Positions 38,041 through 45,532 of a stretch of 64,000 nucleotides of DNA are shown here, piece after piece. The stretch is from Nocardioides sp. Soil774. Lineage in GTDB: Bacteria > Actinomycetota > Actinomycetes > Propionibacteriales > Nocardioidaceae. Every line of letters begins with the position of its first letter. Within the stretch, counting starts at the first letter, position 1. The stretch lies in contig NZ_LMSM01000001.1 of assembly GCF_001428125.1 (NCBI RefSeq), positions 409,411 through 473,410 on the forward strand, written 5' to 3'. The notes beneath the pieces were generated by a model, which had not been told where the DNA came from, did no database searches, and saw only the letters and a list, made by a program, of their open reading frames with translations. Made by a program: the position numbers and the translations under genes.

Positions 38041-38363
38041 TCCTGCGGCCAGCCGCACCCCTCGGCCACCCGTGCGGCCCACATCTTCGCGGTCTCGATG
38101 TCGGGGACCTCGATGATCGTGATGCCGCCGAGGTATTCGGTCACCTCGGTGTAGGGGCCGTCGGTGACGGACATCGTGCCGCTCGTGCCGTCCGCGCTGA
38201 ACGCCAGCTCCATGTCCTCCACGAGACCGCCGGCGAAGACCAGGACCCCGGCCTCCTCCATGTCGCGGACCACCGCCCTCGACGGCTCCGCCCGTCCCAT
38301 GAACCACTCGGCGTCGTGGTCGCCCACCCACTGCTGCATGAAGTAAATCGCGTAGCGCGTCAT
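38022..38363 (-). CDS. YCII-domain protein
   Basis: 113 residues. The YCII/DGPF pattern is clear: MTRYAIYFMQQWVGDHDAEWF, VLVFAGGLVEDMELAF and GPYTEVTEYLGGITIIEVPDIETAKMWAARV. Related proteins are small dimeric enzymes or accessory factors with a conserved acidic-His pair. Often found near ECF sigma factors, but none is adjacent here. Confidence 0.85.
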   Translation of the reverse strand: MTRYAIYFMQQWVGDHDAEWFMGRAEPSRAVVRDMEEAGVLVFAGGLVEDMELAFSADGTSGTMSVTDGPYTEVTEYLGGITIIEVPDIETAKMWAARVAEGCGWPQEVREVK

Positions 38364-38409
38364 GTCGCTCGTCCGTCCTGTCCTGTGCGGAGCCGCCCCG
38401 TGCGGCCCG

Positions 38410-38760
38410 TCACCACTGTGACGGACGAGGGTGCCGCAGATCGACAGGCGGGGGCTCGAGGAACCTCACCGCCACCCCGAGGGCGCGTGCGTGCTCGATC
38501 TCGCGGCGGGTGCTCTCCCCGACGTAGCCGCCGACGTTGACGACGAGGACCACGTCGGCCATGGCCACCTTCTGCAGGTGGACGCGACCGAGCCGCGCGC
38601 GATCCTCGGCGTCGAGCTCCCGCGACCGGTCCAGCGCGGCCGGGCCCAGCACCACGTGCCCGGCGAGGGTCAGCTCGGCGTCGAGGCGCTCGAAGTCGTC
38701 CCGGAACCGCATGGAACCGCACAGCGTGACGACGCGGAACTCACCTGTCGTCTCCGGCAC
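38410..38760 (-). CDS. Nucleoside 2-deoxyribosyltransferase-like protein
   Basis: 116 residues. The segment VVTLCGSMRFRDDFERLDAELTLAGHVVLGP and the later ADVVLVVNVGGYVGESTRREIEHARALG match the Rossmann-like nucleoside deoxyribosyltransferase/DUF4406 fold: nucleotide-binding GSMRF loop, D-x-V-x-V strand and G-x-S-T-R/E helix. Whether it is an active transferase or a binding protein is uncertain. It lies 25 nt after the broken msrA 3' end on the same strand. Confidence 0.78.
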   Translation of the reverse strand: MPETTGEFRVVTLCGSMRFRDDFERLDAELTLAGHVVLGPAALDRSRELDAEDRARLGRVHLQKVAMADVVLVVNVGGYVGESTRREIEHARALGVAVRFLEPPPVDLRHPRPSQW

Positions 38761-38785
38761 CGGGCGAGAGTAGCAACGCGAGACC

Positions 38786-38863
38786 TCAGGCGGTCTCGGG
38801 GAACTTCACTCCGGTGTTGGCGTGGCAGCGATAGCCGAACGGGTTCTTCGCGAGGTACTGCTG
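38786..38863 (-). pseudogene. msrA: 3' end of a peptide methionine sulfoxide reductase gene, broken by the island
   Basis: On the minus strand 25 codons end in TGA at 38786. They encode QQYLAKNPFGYRCHANTGV and a short tail, read here as the C-terminal end of MsrA. Just upstream (about 38864 onward) the homology stops and the sequence changes to the integrase side. The missing 5' part should lie at the other edge of the island, outside the window. The assignment rests on a short peptide. Confidence 0.6.
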
Positions 38864-38898
38864 ACAGTAGTAACTGTGACACGTAGTAGAGTTCCCTC
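38855..38898. other. Probable left attachment junction (attL) of the island
   Basis: Between the broken msrA end and the serine integrase start. It contains the imperfect dyad ACAGT-AGTA-ACTGT at about 38864-38877, as expected for a serine-integrase att half-site. The exact crossover dinucleotide cannot be defined without attR or an uninterrupted relative. Confidence 0.5.
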
Positions 38899-40410
38899 GT
38901 GCCGCTGCCCAAGAAGGTCTTGCTCTACGCCCGCCTCAGCGTGACAACGGAAGAGTCCGTCTCGATCGAGCGCCAACTGGAGTCTGCGCGCAAGACGGCC
39001 GAAGCGCGGGGATGGGAAGTGGTGGGAGAGCACGTCGATGATGGAGTCTCCGCCTCTCGCGTCAAGCCGGAGGACCGCGTTGGTTGGCGCGCCGTGCTCG
39101 CACATGAGGGCCGACTGGATGCGGTGATCGTCTGGAAGATCGATCGGCTTGCGCGGCGGGTCCTCGACTTCCTCCATGCCGACGAAGCACTTCAGGCGCG
39201 GGGCGCGGGCATCGTCGCCGTCGAGGATCCCATCGACATGACGACGCCCCAGGGCCGCGCGTTCGCAGTGATGCTCTCGGTGTTCGCAGAGTTGGAGGCC
39301 GCAACCATCAGCGCGCGAGTGACGGCAGCACGTGAGGCCATCCTCAGAGCGGGCCGCCGTGCTGGTGGGCGGCCACCGTTCGGCTTCATGAACGTGGAGA
39401 ACCCGGCAGGTCCGGGAATGGTCCTGGCACACGACCCGGAGCGCATCGACCTGGTCAGAGAGATGGCCGCGCGAGCGGCGGCAGGGGACTCGCTCTACTC
39501 GATCAGTCGCTGGTTGGAGACCGACGGCGTCGCGCCGCGGGCCCGCGTCGGAAAGGTGGACGCCGACCATTGGCACGACGCATCGGTGGAGGCAGTCCTG
39601 CGATCGCCCGCTCTGGCTGGGATGACCGCGTTCCGAGGTGATCTGATTCGCGGCGGTGACGGCCTGCCGGTTGTCGATGAGTCGGTCGCGATCATGTCGC
39701 CATCCGAACGCCGGCAGATGCTCGCAACCCTTGACGCAGCCAAGCGTCCTGGCTCGCGGTCAACGTCAAACAAAGAACCCGCCCTGCTGTACGGGATCGT
39801 CCGTTGTGGCTCATGCGACAGCCTCATGTATCGCGCGACGGCTGCTGGGAAGTATCGGCAGTATCGGTGTCAGCAGAAGGCGTGCACGCAGCGAATGGGT
39901 ATCGCGCGCGACGCTCTCGAGCGCCACGTGCCGGAGGCCGTGCTCCGTGAACGCGGCGACAAGCTCCTGGTGAAGTCAGTGCCGATCGTCGGCGACGACG
40001 ACGGCACTCTTGTCGAGATCGAGCATGCGATCCGTGAGACCACCGAAGCGATGACAAAGGAAGACGCCGACCTTGTCGCCCTGGTCGAGCGACTGCAGGC
40101 GCTCAAGCGCCGACGATCCGAGGCTCGAACGGGGGAGGACCGCCCCCAAGCCCAGTATCGCGTGAGCGGGCAGACGTTCGGCCACGAATGGATGCGCGTC
40201 GGAGACGAAGACATCGAGGCACGCCGTCAGCTCCTAATGGGCCAGTTGGAGGCCGTCCGCATCATGCCCGGGGGCGGTCGCGGACGAGCCTTCGATGCCA
40301 GTCGTGCAGTGCTGGTGTGGAAGGGCGCCTCGGCGAGCGACGAGCGCCTGACGCATGCCCTGCAAAGCGCGGCCAGCAAGGTCCCCGAGTTCATCGTCGT
40401 GGGCCACTAA
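38899..40410 (+). CDS. Large serine integrase
   Basis: 503 residues. The N-terminal resolvase catalytic domain (about 5-150) has YARLSVTTEESVSIERQ with the nucleophile Ser, VWKIDRLARRVLDFL, and the E-helix region FAVMLSVFAELEAATISARV. The recombinase domain (about 160-290) and the zinc-ribbon domain with Cys in RCGSCDSLMYR and RCQQKACTQR follow. A coiled-coil-like stretch is near 375-420. This is the phage/ICE large serine recombinase type, mediating directional attP x attB integration. The gene abuts the msrA junction, as expected at an element end. Confidence 0.92.
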   Translation: MPLPKKVLLYARLSVTTEESVSIERQLESARKTAEARGWEVVGEHVDDGVSASRVKPEDRVGWRAVLAHEGRLDAVIVWKIDRLARRVLDFLHADEALQARGAGIVAVEDPIDMTTPQGRAFAVMLSVFAELEAATISARVTAAREAILRAGRRAGGRPPFGFMNVENPAGPGMVLAHDPERIDLVREMAARAAAGDSLYSISRWLETDGVAPRARVGKVDADHWHDASVEAVLRSPALAGMTAFRGDLIRGGDGLPVVDESVAIMSPSERRQMLATLDAAKRPGSRSTSNKEPALLYGIVRCGSCDSLMYRATAAGKYRQYRCQQKACTQRMGIARDALERHVPEAVLRERGDKLLVKSVPIVGDDDGTLVEIEHAIRETTEAMTKEDADLVALVERLQALKRRRSEARTGEDRPQAQYRVSGQTFGHEWMRVGDEDIEARRQLLMGQLEAVRIMPGGGRGRAFDASRAVLVWKGASASDERLTHALQSAASKVPEFIVVGH

Positions 40411-40572
40411 CCGGACCGCCGAAAACGTAATACATCTCGGGAAGTTAGCGGTTGACGTTGAGGTTGGCGGTCGCAGAGGGTCCGCGGCGACCAGGGGCCA
40501 TGCCCCACCCCCCGCGACGCGATACCTCCATGAGGTGGAATCGCGAACGCGGCTTCCTCGATCGGACTCCCC
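40411..40572 (+). promoter_or_regulatory. Intergenic region with a nested inverted repeat before the winged-helix gene
   Basis: The repeat spans 40518-40545: outer arms CGCGAT and ATCGCG, inner arms ACCTC-CAT-GAGGT at 40524-40536. It lies about 30 bp before the GTG at 40573 and looks like an operator or a leader hairpin. No gene was seen in this stretch. Confidence 0.45.
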
Positions 40573-41820
40573 GTGTCTCAGTCGCTCCGCCCAACCCCAA
40601 ACCTCCCGCTCTTCGCGGTCGTCGCGCCCGCAGTCCTCATGGACTCGAACCTGACTGCCCCTGCGAAGCTCGGCTACTGCGCGATCGCCGCCTTTGCGAG
40701 GCGTAGTTCGCGCACGACCTACGCGTCGCAGAAGACGATCGCCGGGATCACCGGGACTCGGCCGGAAGCAGTATCTGCCGCCAAGAAGAAGTTGGAGGAC
40801 TCTGGCTGGCTTACGAGTAAACGAAGATCTTCAGGCGGCCGACGTACTACGGATCTGATGACGCTCGGAGATCGAAGGCTGCTGGCTGATGGTGAGAAGT
40901 TCGGGCTAGCGGCAGTGGACGTGCTTAGCGACGCGCGACTCACTCCGGGGGCAAGGGTGCTGTACGCCGCGCTCACGACCCTGGTCACCCGGGAGGATCG
41001 CGATCTTCGCTGGAGGGACGAGGTCACACTTGCAGCTCTGGTGGGGTCTACGCGTCGCGAGTCCGTCGCGGAGTGGACTAAGGCTCTGGAGTCGGCTGGG
41101 TACCTCCGAGTTACCCGGCAGTCCGGCTTCAACTCTCGGTACGAACTACTGGACGCTCACATGCTCACCGGCGCCCGGAAAGCCGCGTCAGCGGTGACAG
41201 CACCCGTACGCGAGAGCGATGGAGATGTACGCGAGACCGCGTTTGATCCCGTACGCGAGACCGAGGGAGTAGGAACAGACCCAACTAACACATCAATGAA
41301 CAAATGCGATGGGTTCACGACGCTCCTCGAGTCCGATCGCTGGATCCTCGAGGAGGCAGGAAGTCACGTAGTCGAGGTCAGCAACGGCGAGGATGGTCTG
41401 CGCGATCTCGTGGATGCCTTGGCTAGGCGGGAGCGACCAATCGCTGACCCAGAAAGCTGGCTGGTCGAGCAACTGCGCTCAAAGGACCACAAGCAGCGGC
41501 GGGCGCTCTCACGCTCGCTCTGGCACTCAGACATCAACGGCAGTAACGACGATACGGATATGGAGCTCATGGTGGAGACCCTCTCTTTGCTCGGCTGCGG
41601 CGGGGCAGAGGATCTGCGCGACGGCACGATTCCCGAGGCCGCTAGGAGCCTGTGGGACCGAATGACTGAACAGGGAATCGACTTCCCGGGTGCATACCTG
41701 CGTGAGACCAGCTGGTGGGGAACGAACTGGGCTGGCGTCGACTCCGTACTGCAGACACTCGAGTTGACCACGGTCGAACTCGACTGGCTCGATAGCGAAA
41801 TGCGGTGGAGCCAGAACTAG
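40573..41820 (+). CDS. Winged-helix protein, candidate replication or regulatory factor of the element
   Basis: 415 residues. Two winged-helix segments are suggested: residues 30-100 (APAKLGYCAIAAFARRSSRTTYASQKTIAGITGTRPEAVSAAKKKLEDSGWL) and 120-195 (TPGARVLYAALTTLVTRED through VAEWTKALESAGYLRVTRQSG). This is typical of plasmid or ICE initiator/regulator proteins. A linker then contains three VRE(S/T) units encoded by GTACGCGAGA at 41206, 41227 and 41251. The helical C-terminus is rich in Trp and acidic residues. The placement right after the integrase supports an element-housekeeping role; no specific family was recognised. Confidence 0.6.
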   Translation: MSQSLRPTPNLPLFAVVAPAVLMDSNLTAPAKLGYCAIAAFARRSSRTTYASQKTIAGITGTRPEAVSAAKKKLEDSGWLTSKRRSSGGRRTTDLMTLGDRRLLADGEKFGLAAVDVLSDARLTPGARVLYAALTTLVTREDRDLRWRDEVTLAALVGSTRRESVAEWTKALESAGYLRVTRQSGFNSRYELLDAHMLTGARKAASAVTAPVRESDGDVRETAFDPVRETEGVGTDPTNTSMNKCDGFTTLLESDRWILEEAGSHVVEVSNGEDGLRDLVDALARRERPIADPESWLVEQLRSKDHKQRRALSRSLWHSDINGSNDDTDMELMVETLSLLGCGGAEDLRDGTIPEAARSLWDRMTEQGIDFPGAYLRETSWWGTNWAGVDSVLQTLELTTVELDWLDSEMRWSQN

Positions 41821-41899
41821 CCTCGGCTGCGCCGGCTGCCCGCTGGCTCGTCATCTCACGTCTTGCAACTACGTGCCCCACGCTTGAGGTGCTGTGCGA

Positions 41900-42448
41900 C
41901 TACTCCGTGTCGCTTAACAGCGCGTAGATCGCAACAAGTGCAGCAAGGACGATCAGGAGAGTTCCAGCATCGGCGAGGTCAGCGTCGCGAAGGTCCATCA
42001 GGTATGAGTGGAGACCCGCGAGCAGGGTTGCGGCCGCGAGCAGTTGTTGGGCCGTGAACCGTCCTCCGAGGTCGGTACCTGCAGGGTCAGTCCTCGCTGC
42101 CGATTCCGCGCCGGTCACCGTGGGAGCGGTGTCAACCGTCTCGAGCATGCGTGCGGCAGCACTCGCATCGATGAGCGGCCCCAGATCCTTCAGGATTGTG
42201 GTCTGGTTCTCCCTGAAGTCCTGCAGGATGCGGTTCGTCTCCGCTGTCAGAACTGTCAGGTTGGGGGCGAGGTTGGCCCGAACGCGTTCGGCCGTTCTAC
42301 TTAAGTCTGCGAGTGCAGTCCCGTCGATCTGCAGCTGGATCCGCCTCATGCTGTCCCGGTGGGGCTCCAAAGCGCGATTGAGAATCTCCATGGACCTTCT
42401 GAAGTCGTCCGGAAGCTCAGGGAAGTCGGGTGCGGCCGTGCCGGGCAT
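41900..42448 (-). CDS. Small membrane protein with helical cytoplasmic part
   Basis: 182 residues. A helical N-terminal 110 residues (MEILNRALEPHRDSMRRIQLQIDG and onward) is followed by a linker and a C-terminal hydrophobic pair: LLAAATLLAGLHSYLMDL and AGTLLIVLAALVAIYALLS. The layout (soluble helices plus two C-terminal TM) occurs in element-encoded effectors and accessory membrane proteins. No named family was recognised. Confidence 0.55.
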   Translation of the reverse strand: MPGTAAPDFPELPDDFRRSMEILNRALEPHRDSMRRIQLQIDGTALADLSRTAERVRANLAPNLTVLTAETNRILQDFRENQTTILKDLGPLIDASAAARMLETVDTAPTVTGAESAARTDPAGTDLGGRFTAQQLLAAATLLAGLHSYLMDLRDADLADAGTLLIVLAALVAIYALLSDTE

Positions 42449-42603
42449 GGGGGCATCTTGCCGCGTTGTGGAGGGTTTCGCGTGCGGCTCGCTCGACGAG
42501 TGGAGGAGCCAGACGCGAGTGAGGAACCTGCGCCTTTGTGGGGTTTCTTTGCTCGCCTACGCGCGCGCGTGCCCGCGCGCCCCCGCCGGCTCCTGCAGGC
42601 GGG

Positions 42604-42846
42604 TTACCTGTCGTAGGTGTCGGAGACACGGCGCATGTGCTCGACCGCGACAGCGAGCTCGGCGAGATGCTCCCCGGCGACGTTGACGTACCTCGACTCC
42701 TCGAGGGAGCCCCCGCTGTAGATCAATTCGTGAAGACAGAAGAGCGGGATCTCCTCTGCGTCGCGCCAGGTGACGACCAACTGCTGCTCACCGTCGATCC
42801 ACGCGGCGTTGATCAGCATGACCTGGCGGCCGTGCTGTCCGATCAC
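42604..42846 (-). CDS. Small hypothetical protein
   Basis: 80 residues (MIGQHGRQVMLINAAWIDGEQQLVVTWRDAEE and onward), start GTG 42846 overlapping the stop of the previous small gene (GTGA). The overlap chain with its neighbours suggests a real operon of small genes. No family or motif was recognised; between it and the next leftward gene (42449-42603) nothing was seen. Confidence 0.45.
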   Translation of the reverse strand: MIGQHGRQVMLINAAWIDGEQQLVVTWRDAEEIPLFCLHELIYSGGSLEESRYVNVAGEHLAELAVAVEHMRRVSDTYDR

Positions 42847-43016
42847 GCAACCCGGATGGTCAAAACGAACTCCACGGCACGGTTGGGGTGTGCCATCCGC
42901 ATCGCAGCTGCTGCTTCCGAGAAGCGAGGAGCACGCGTGTAGGTGCCGTCGCTCGATTCGATCCGAGTCGTGCCGGCAGCGACACGAACACTTGCGACCA
43001 CAGGGGGGAGGGGCAT
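42843..43016 (-). CDS. Very small hypothetical protein in an overlapping operon
   Basis: 57 residues. It starts 4 nt after the 43021 stop and its stop overlaps the next start, so it is translationally coupled on both sides. The composition is balanced; no family was recognised. There is no clear ribosome site, as expected for coupled genes. Confidence 0.4.
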   Translation of the reverse strand: MPLPPVVASVRVAAGTTRIESSDGTYTRAPRFSEAAAAMRMAHPNRAVEFVLTIRVA

Positions 43017-43020
43017 CGGA

Positions 43021-43575
43021 CTAGGCGAAGAGCCCAATGCGCTTCCAAGAAGCCGGTGGCCAGGCCTCGAAGACACTCAGGAGATTGTCTGGTGTGAGGG
43101 AGTCGATGTCGCTCAAAGCGTCGGTGGCGGCTCGGGTGGACAGTCGGCTGCCTGCGATCGAGAGACCGGGAACCAGGCCCACGATGTCGTTGAGTGAGAG
43201 CCCAAGACGAGTAGACGTAGCCGTCGGTCCGTCGTACCTGATCTGGTGAACCTCGGTCGCTGTGGCTTCAGTGTTCGTGAGCACTAGCGTTTCGTACGGC
43301 GCCTCCGCCTGGAGTGGGTCGTAGGCAGATGTCACGAACGTCATCGGCTCCACGACGCCGAGCGGCGTGTGCCCAGGCTCGATGACGAACTCGACTTCGT
43401 AATACACCTCCTCGTACGGGCCCCGCGTGTTGTTGACGAAGGCGTAAGTGGCTCTCACGAGATGTGCAAGCACGTGGTCTGTCGCGGCGGTAACGCCCGC
43501 GATGGTGGCAGTCCACTGCCCATCGTTGAAGGCGAGGTTGACGGTGTGGAGTTGGTCGTAGTCGTCTGGATCCAT
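43021..43575 (-). CDS. Hypothetical protein divergent from an XRE regulator
   Basis: 184 residues. A beta-rich acidic region (VNLAFNDGQWTATIAGVTAATDHVL, YYEVEFVIEPG) is followed by a helical C-terminus ending WPPASWKRIGLFA. No family was recognised. The start is 3 nt from a perfect GGCAT-CAGT-ATGCC palindrome, and the gene is divergent from the XRE gene 64 bp away, so it is a likely target of that regulator. Confidence 0.6.
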   Translation of the reverse strand: MDPDDYDQLHTVNLAFNDGQWTATIAGVTAATDHVLAHLVRATYAFVNNTRGPYEEVYYEVEFVIEPGHTPLGVVEPMTFVTSAYDPLQAEAPYETLVLTNTEATATEVHQIRYDGPTATSTRLGLSLNDIVGLVPGLSIAGSRLSTRAATDALSDIDSLTPDNLLSVFEAWPPASWKRIGLFA

Positions 43576-43578
43576 GAT

Positions 43579-43605
43579 GGCATCAGTATGCCAACTATAT
43601 GTGGC
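43579..43605. promoter_or_regulatory. Overlapping palindromic operators between the XRE gene and its divergent partner
   Basis: GGCAT-CAGT-ATGCC at 43579-43592, and the overlapping GCCA-N8-TGGC at 43590-43605 around an AT-rich ACTATAT core. They lie in the 64-bp gap between 43575 and 43640. These are typical sizes and spacing for an XRE repressor controlling both genes. Confidence 0.55.
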
Positions 43606-43639
43606 TGACTAGGGACGGCGTCGACCACAGGCTCTGAAG

Positions 43640-43915
43640 GTGCCTCGACGTCCTTCCAGTCCCACCACGTGGGAGGAGTTCGCGTCCCAGCTCGGGAACG
43701 AGTTGCAGCGGAGGCGGGTAGAAGCCGGCCTCAGCCAGGAGGAACTGGCGCACCAAGCCGGGATGACGCGCAACTACTATCAGTTGCTCGAGAAGGGGCG
43801 CGTGGCATCAGGGGCCGCTGCCAATCCGTCCATCAAGGTGGTGGTCCGCCTGGCAGCGAATCTTGGCGTGACGGTGGATGACCTCGTACCTCCCACGGAC
43901 CGTATTACGTTCTAG
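43640..43915 (+). CDS. XRE-family helix-turn-helix regulator
   Basis: 91 residues. The HTH (about residues 16-75) reads ELQRRRVEAGLSQEELAHQAGMTRNYYQLLEKGRV then SIKVVVRLAANLGVTVDDL, typical of Cro/CI-type repressors. No second domain is present. The GTG start has only a weak GAAG site. It is divergent from the 43021-43575 gene and flanked by palindromes, so probably autoregulated. Confidence 0.88.
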   Translation: MPRRPSSPTTWEEFASQLGNELQRRRVEAGLSQEELAHQAGMTRNYYQLLEKGRVASGAAANPSIKVVVRLAANLGVTVDDLVPPTDRITF

Positions 43916-43994
43916 GTTTCGAGGCGGCGACAGTAGAGGAGTGCGTCAGAAAGTCTGCGGGAGTCACATCAACCACACCCCCAGAAAGACTCTG

Positions 43995-44603
43995 ATGACT
44001 GGCTCCCAACTCACTACGTCCCCGACCCCCAACGCTCGTCACGTCGCTTCACGCCATGCGCTCCTGGTTCTCGCTACGTCCGGGTCCGGGGATCACCGCC
44101 CGCTCAATCGGTGGGATGATGAAACCGATCAAGAGCACCGCGCGCGCGCCGTCGCGGCAGATGGCGCGTCTGCACTCGGCTTCCCGGAGACGACGTTCCA
44201 TCGACTGTCGCTGCCTCTCCCCGTTCTGGAAACTGCGGCGTCTGCAGCCCAATACGCGATCGGTGTCGGTCGCTGCATCTGCGGGGGTCCGACTCACGAT
44301 CGCGGTGTTCTCACGATCAGGATGAGCACGCTGGATGACGAAGCGCACTACGCCGGCGAGACCTGCGAAGAGAACGGCTGCCCCGAGGGCAGGTGCGAAG
44401 GGCGGGCCAACATCGACTGCGAAGCCTGCGTTCGCGACCCGCTCATCGAGCCCAACCTCAAGCGATGCGACTGGTGTCGCCGCGACGGCGTGCAGGGCGA
44501 GGCGCTAGCGGCCATCGCATTCGATGGTGTCGTCGTCCTTACGTCCCAATGTGCTGCGTGCGTCACGCACGCACGTGGCGGACGCCTTCCGATGAGGCTG
44601 TGA
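43995..44603 (+). CDS. Cysteine-rich hypothetical protein
   Basis: 202 residues. The second half carries many cysteines in paired spacing: CICGG, CEENGCPEGRCEGRANIDCEACVRD, CDWCRRDG and SQCAACVTHA, suggesting one or more zinc or iron-sulfur sites. The first 80 residues are low complexity. I chose ATG 43995; upstream in-frame readings are poor. It overlaps the 3' end of the convergent recombinase by 99 bp. The function is unknown. Confidence 0.5.
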   Translation: MTGSQLTTSPTPNARHVASRHALLVLATSGSGDHRPLNRWDDETDQEHRARAVAADGASALGFPETTFHRLSLPLPVLETAASAAQYAIGVGRCICGGPTHDRGVLTIRMSTLDDEAHYAGETCEENGCPEGRCEGRANIDCEACVRDPLIEPNLKRCDWCRRDGVQGEALAAIAFDGVVVLTSQCAACVTHARGGRLPMRL

Positions 44604-45266
44604 GGTTCGAGCTTCGGTGTCCAGCGACTCCGACGCGAGGACGGCGCGCACCGTGGACGGGTACCACTGCGCGCCGCCCCTCGCGGTGGGCACGAGGTCA
44701 CTGTTCAACGCCCTGGCGATGCCGGAGACGCTCTGACCTGCGTGCCGCGCTGCCACGATCCGGTCGACCACCAATTGGTCGATCGTGCGCGGACGCCCCA
44801 GCCGTCGACCCTGGGCTTTGAGCTGAGCTAGCGCGGCCGTCGTACGCGCTCCGATGAGCTGACGCTCGTACTCGGCGAACGCCGCCATCACGTTGGCCAT
44901 GAGCGCGCCACTCGGAGTGCTGGTGTCGATCGCGATGTCGAGCACGACCAGTTCCCACCGCTCGCGTCGGGCCCGGTCCATCAAGGTGGCGAAGTCGAGG
45001 AGCGAGCGCGACAGACGGTCCAGCTTGGCCACAACAAGGGTCTCGGATTCGCCGGAGGCCAGGGCTTTGAGGGCCGATGCGATCCCAGGCCGAGACAGGT
45101 TCTTTGCGGAGTAGCCCTCGTCGCTGACGTACTTGAGGTCGTTCCAGCCGCGTCGGCTCGCCTCAGTCTGGATGAGCGCTCGCTGGTCGGCGAGTCCGAG
45201 CCCGGAGATCGACTGCTCCTCGGTGGAGACCCGGAGGTAGCCGATGACGGGGGCGTGGATATGCAT
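44505..45266 (-). CDS. Serine recombinase of the resolvase/invertase type
   Basis: 253 residues. Resolvase catalytic domain: IGYLRVSTEEQSISGLGL with nucleophile Ser, AKLDRLSRSLLDFATLM, and the E-helix NVMAAFAEYERQLIGART. A C-terminal HTH (GRPRTIDQLVVDRIVAARHAGQSVSGIARALNSD) follows. This is the small resolvase/invertase family, distinct from the large integrase. Its C-terminal ~33 residues overlap the convergent Cys-rich gene. It may belong to a nested mobile unit or resolve multimers. Confidence 0.88.
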   Translation of the reverse strand: MHIHAPVIGYLRVSTEEQSISGLGLADQRALIQTEASRRGWNDLKYVSDEGYSAKNLSRPGIASALKALASGESETLVVAKLDRLSRSLLDFATLMDRARRERWELVVLDIAIDTSTPSGALMANVMAAFAEYERQLIGARTTAALAQLKAQGRRLGRPRTIDQLVVDRIVAARHAGQSVSGIARALNSDLVPTARGGAQWYPSTVRAVLASESLDTEARTSQPHRKASATCVRDARSTLGRKDDDTIECDGR

Positions 45267-45532
45267 GGCTGGAACCTGACACGAAACGTCCGTTTCCTGT
45301 CAGTGATCGGTGCCGTCGGCTGCGTGTCGATCGGAGGCTCGGACGCTACGGCCGAAGCGGGCGAGCACCGCGGGGGATGGGGGCGCCTGCGAGGTTGTCG
45401 TCGCTGTGGTGGCCTGCGGTTGGGTGATGTGAGGGAGAGCCAGCTGACACCGATGCTGTTCTCGATTAGGCGCGCGACACGGCGGCGCCGTTCGCCTGAT
45501 CGTTGTCGGACCTCTCTGACACACTGTCCTTT
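45267..45532. promoter_or_regulatory. Divergent region between the recombinase and the TIR-methyltransferase
   Basis: About 266 bp with no convincing gene. It should hold the promoters of both divergent genes. No clear ribosome site precedes ATG 45533, so that transcript may be leaderless. A TGTC...GACA dyad near 45503-45520 is weak. Confidence 0.35.
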
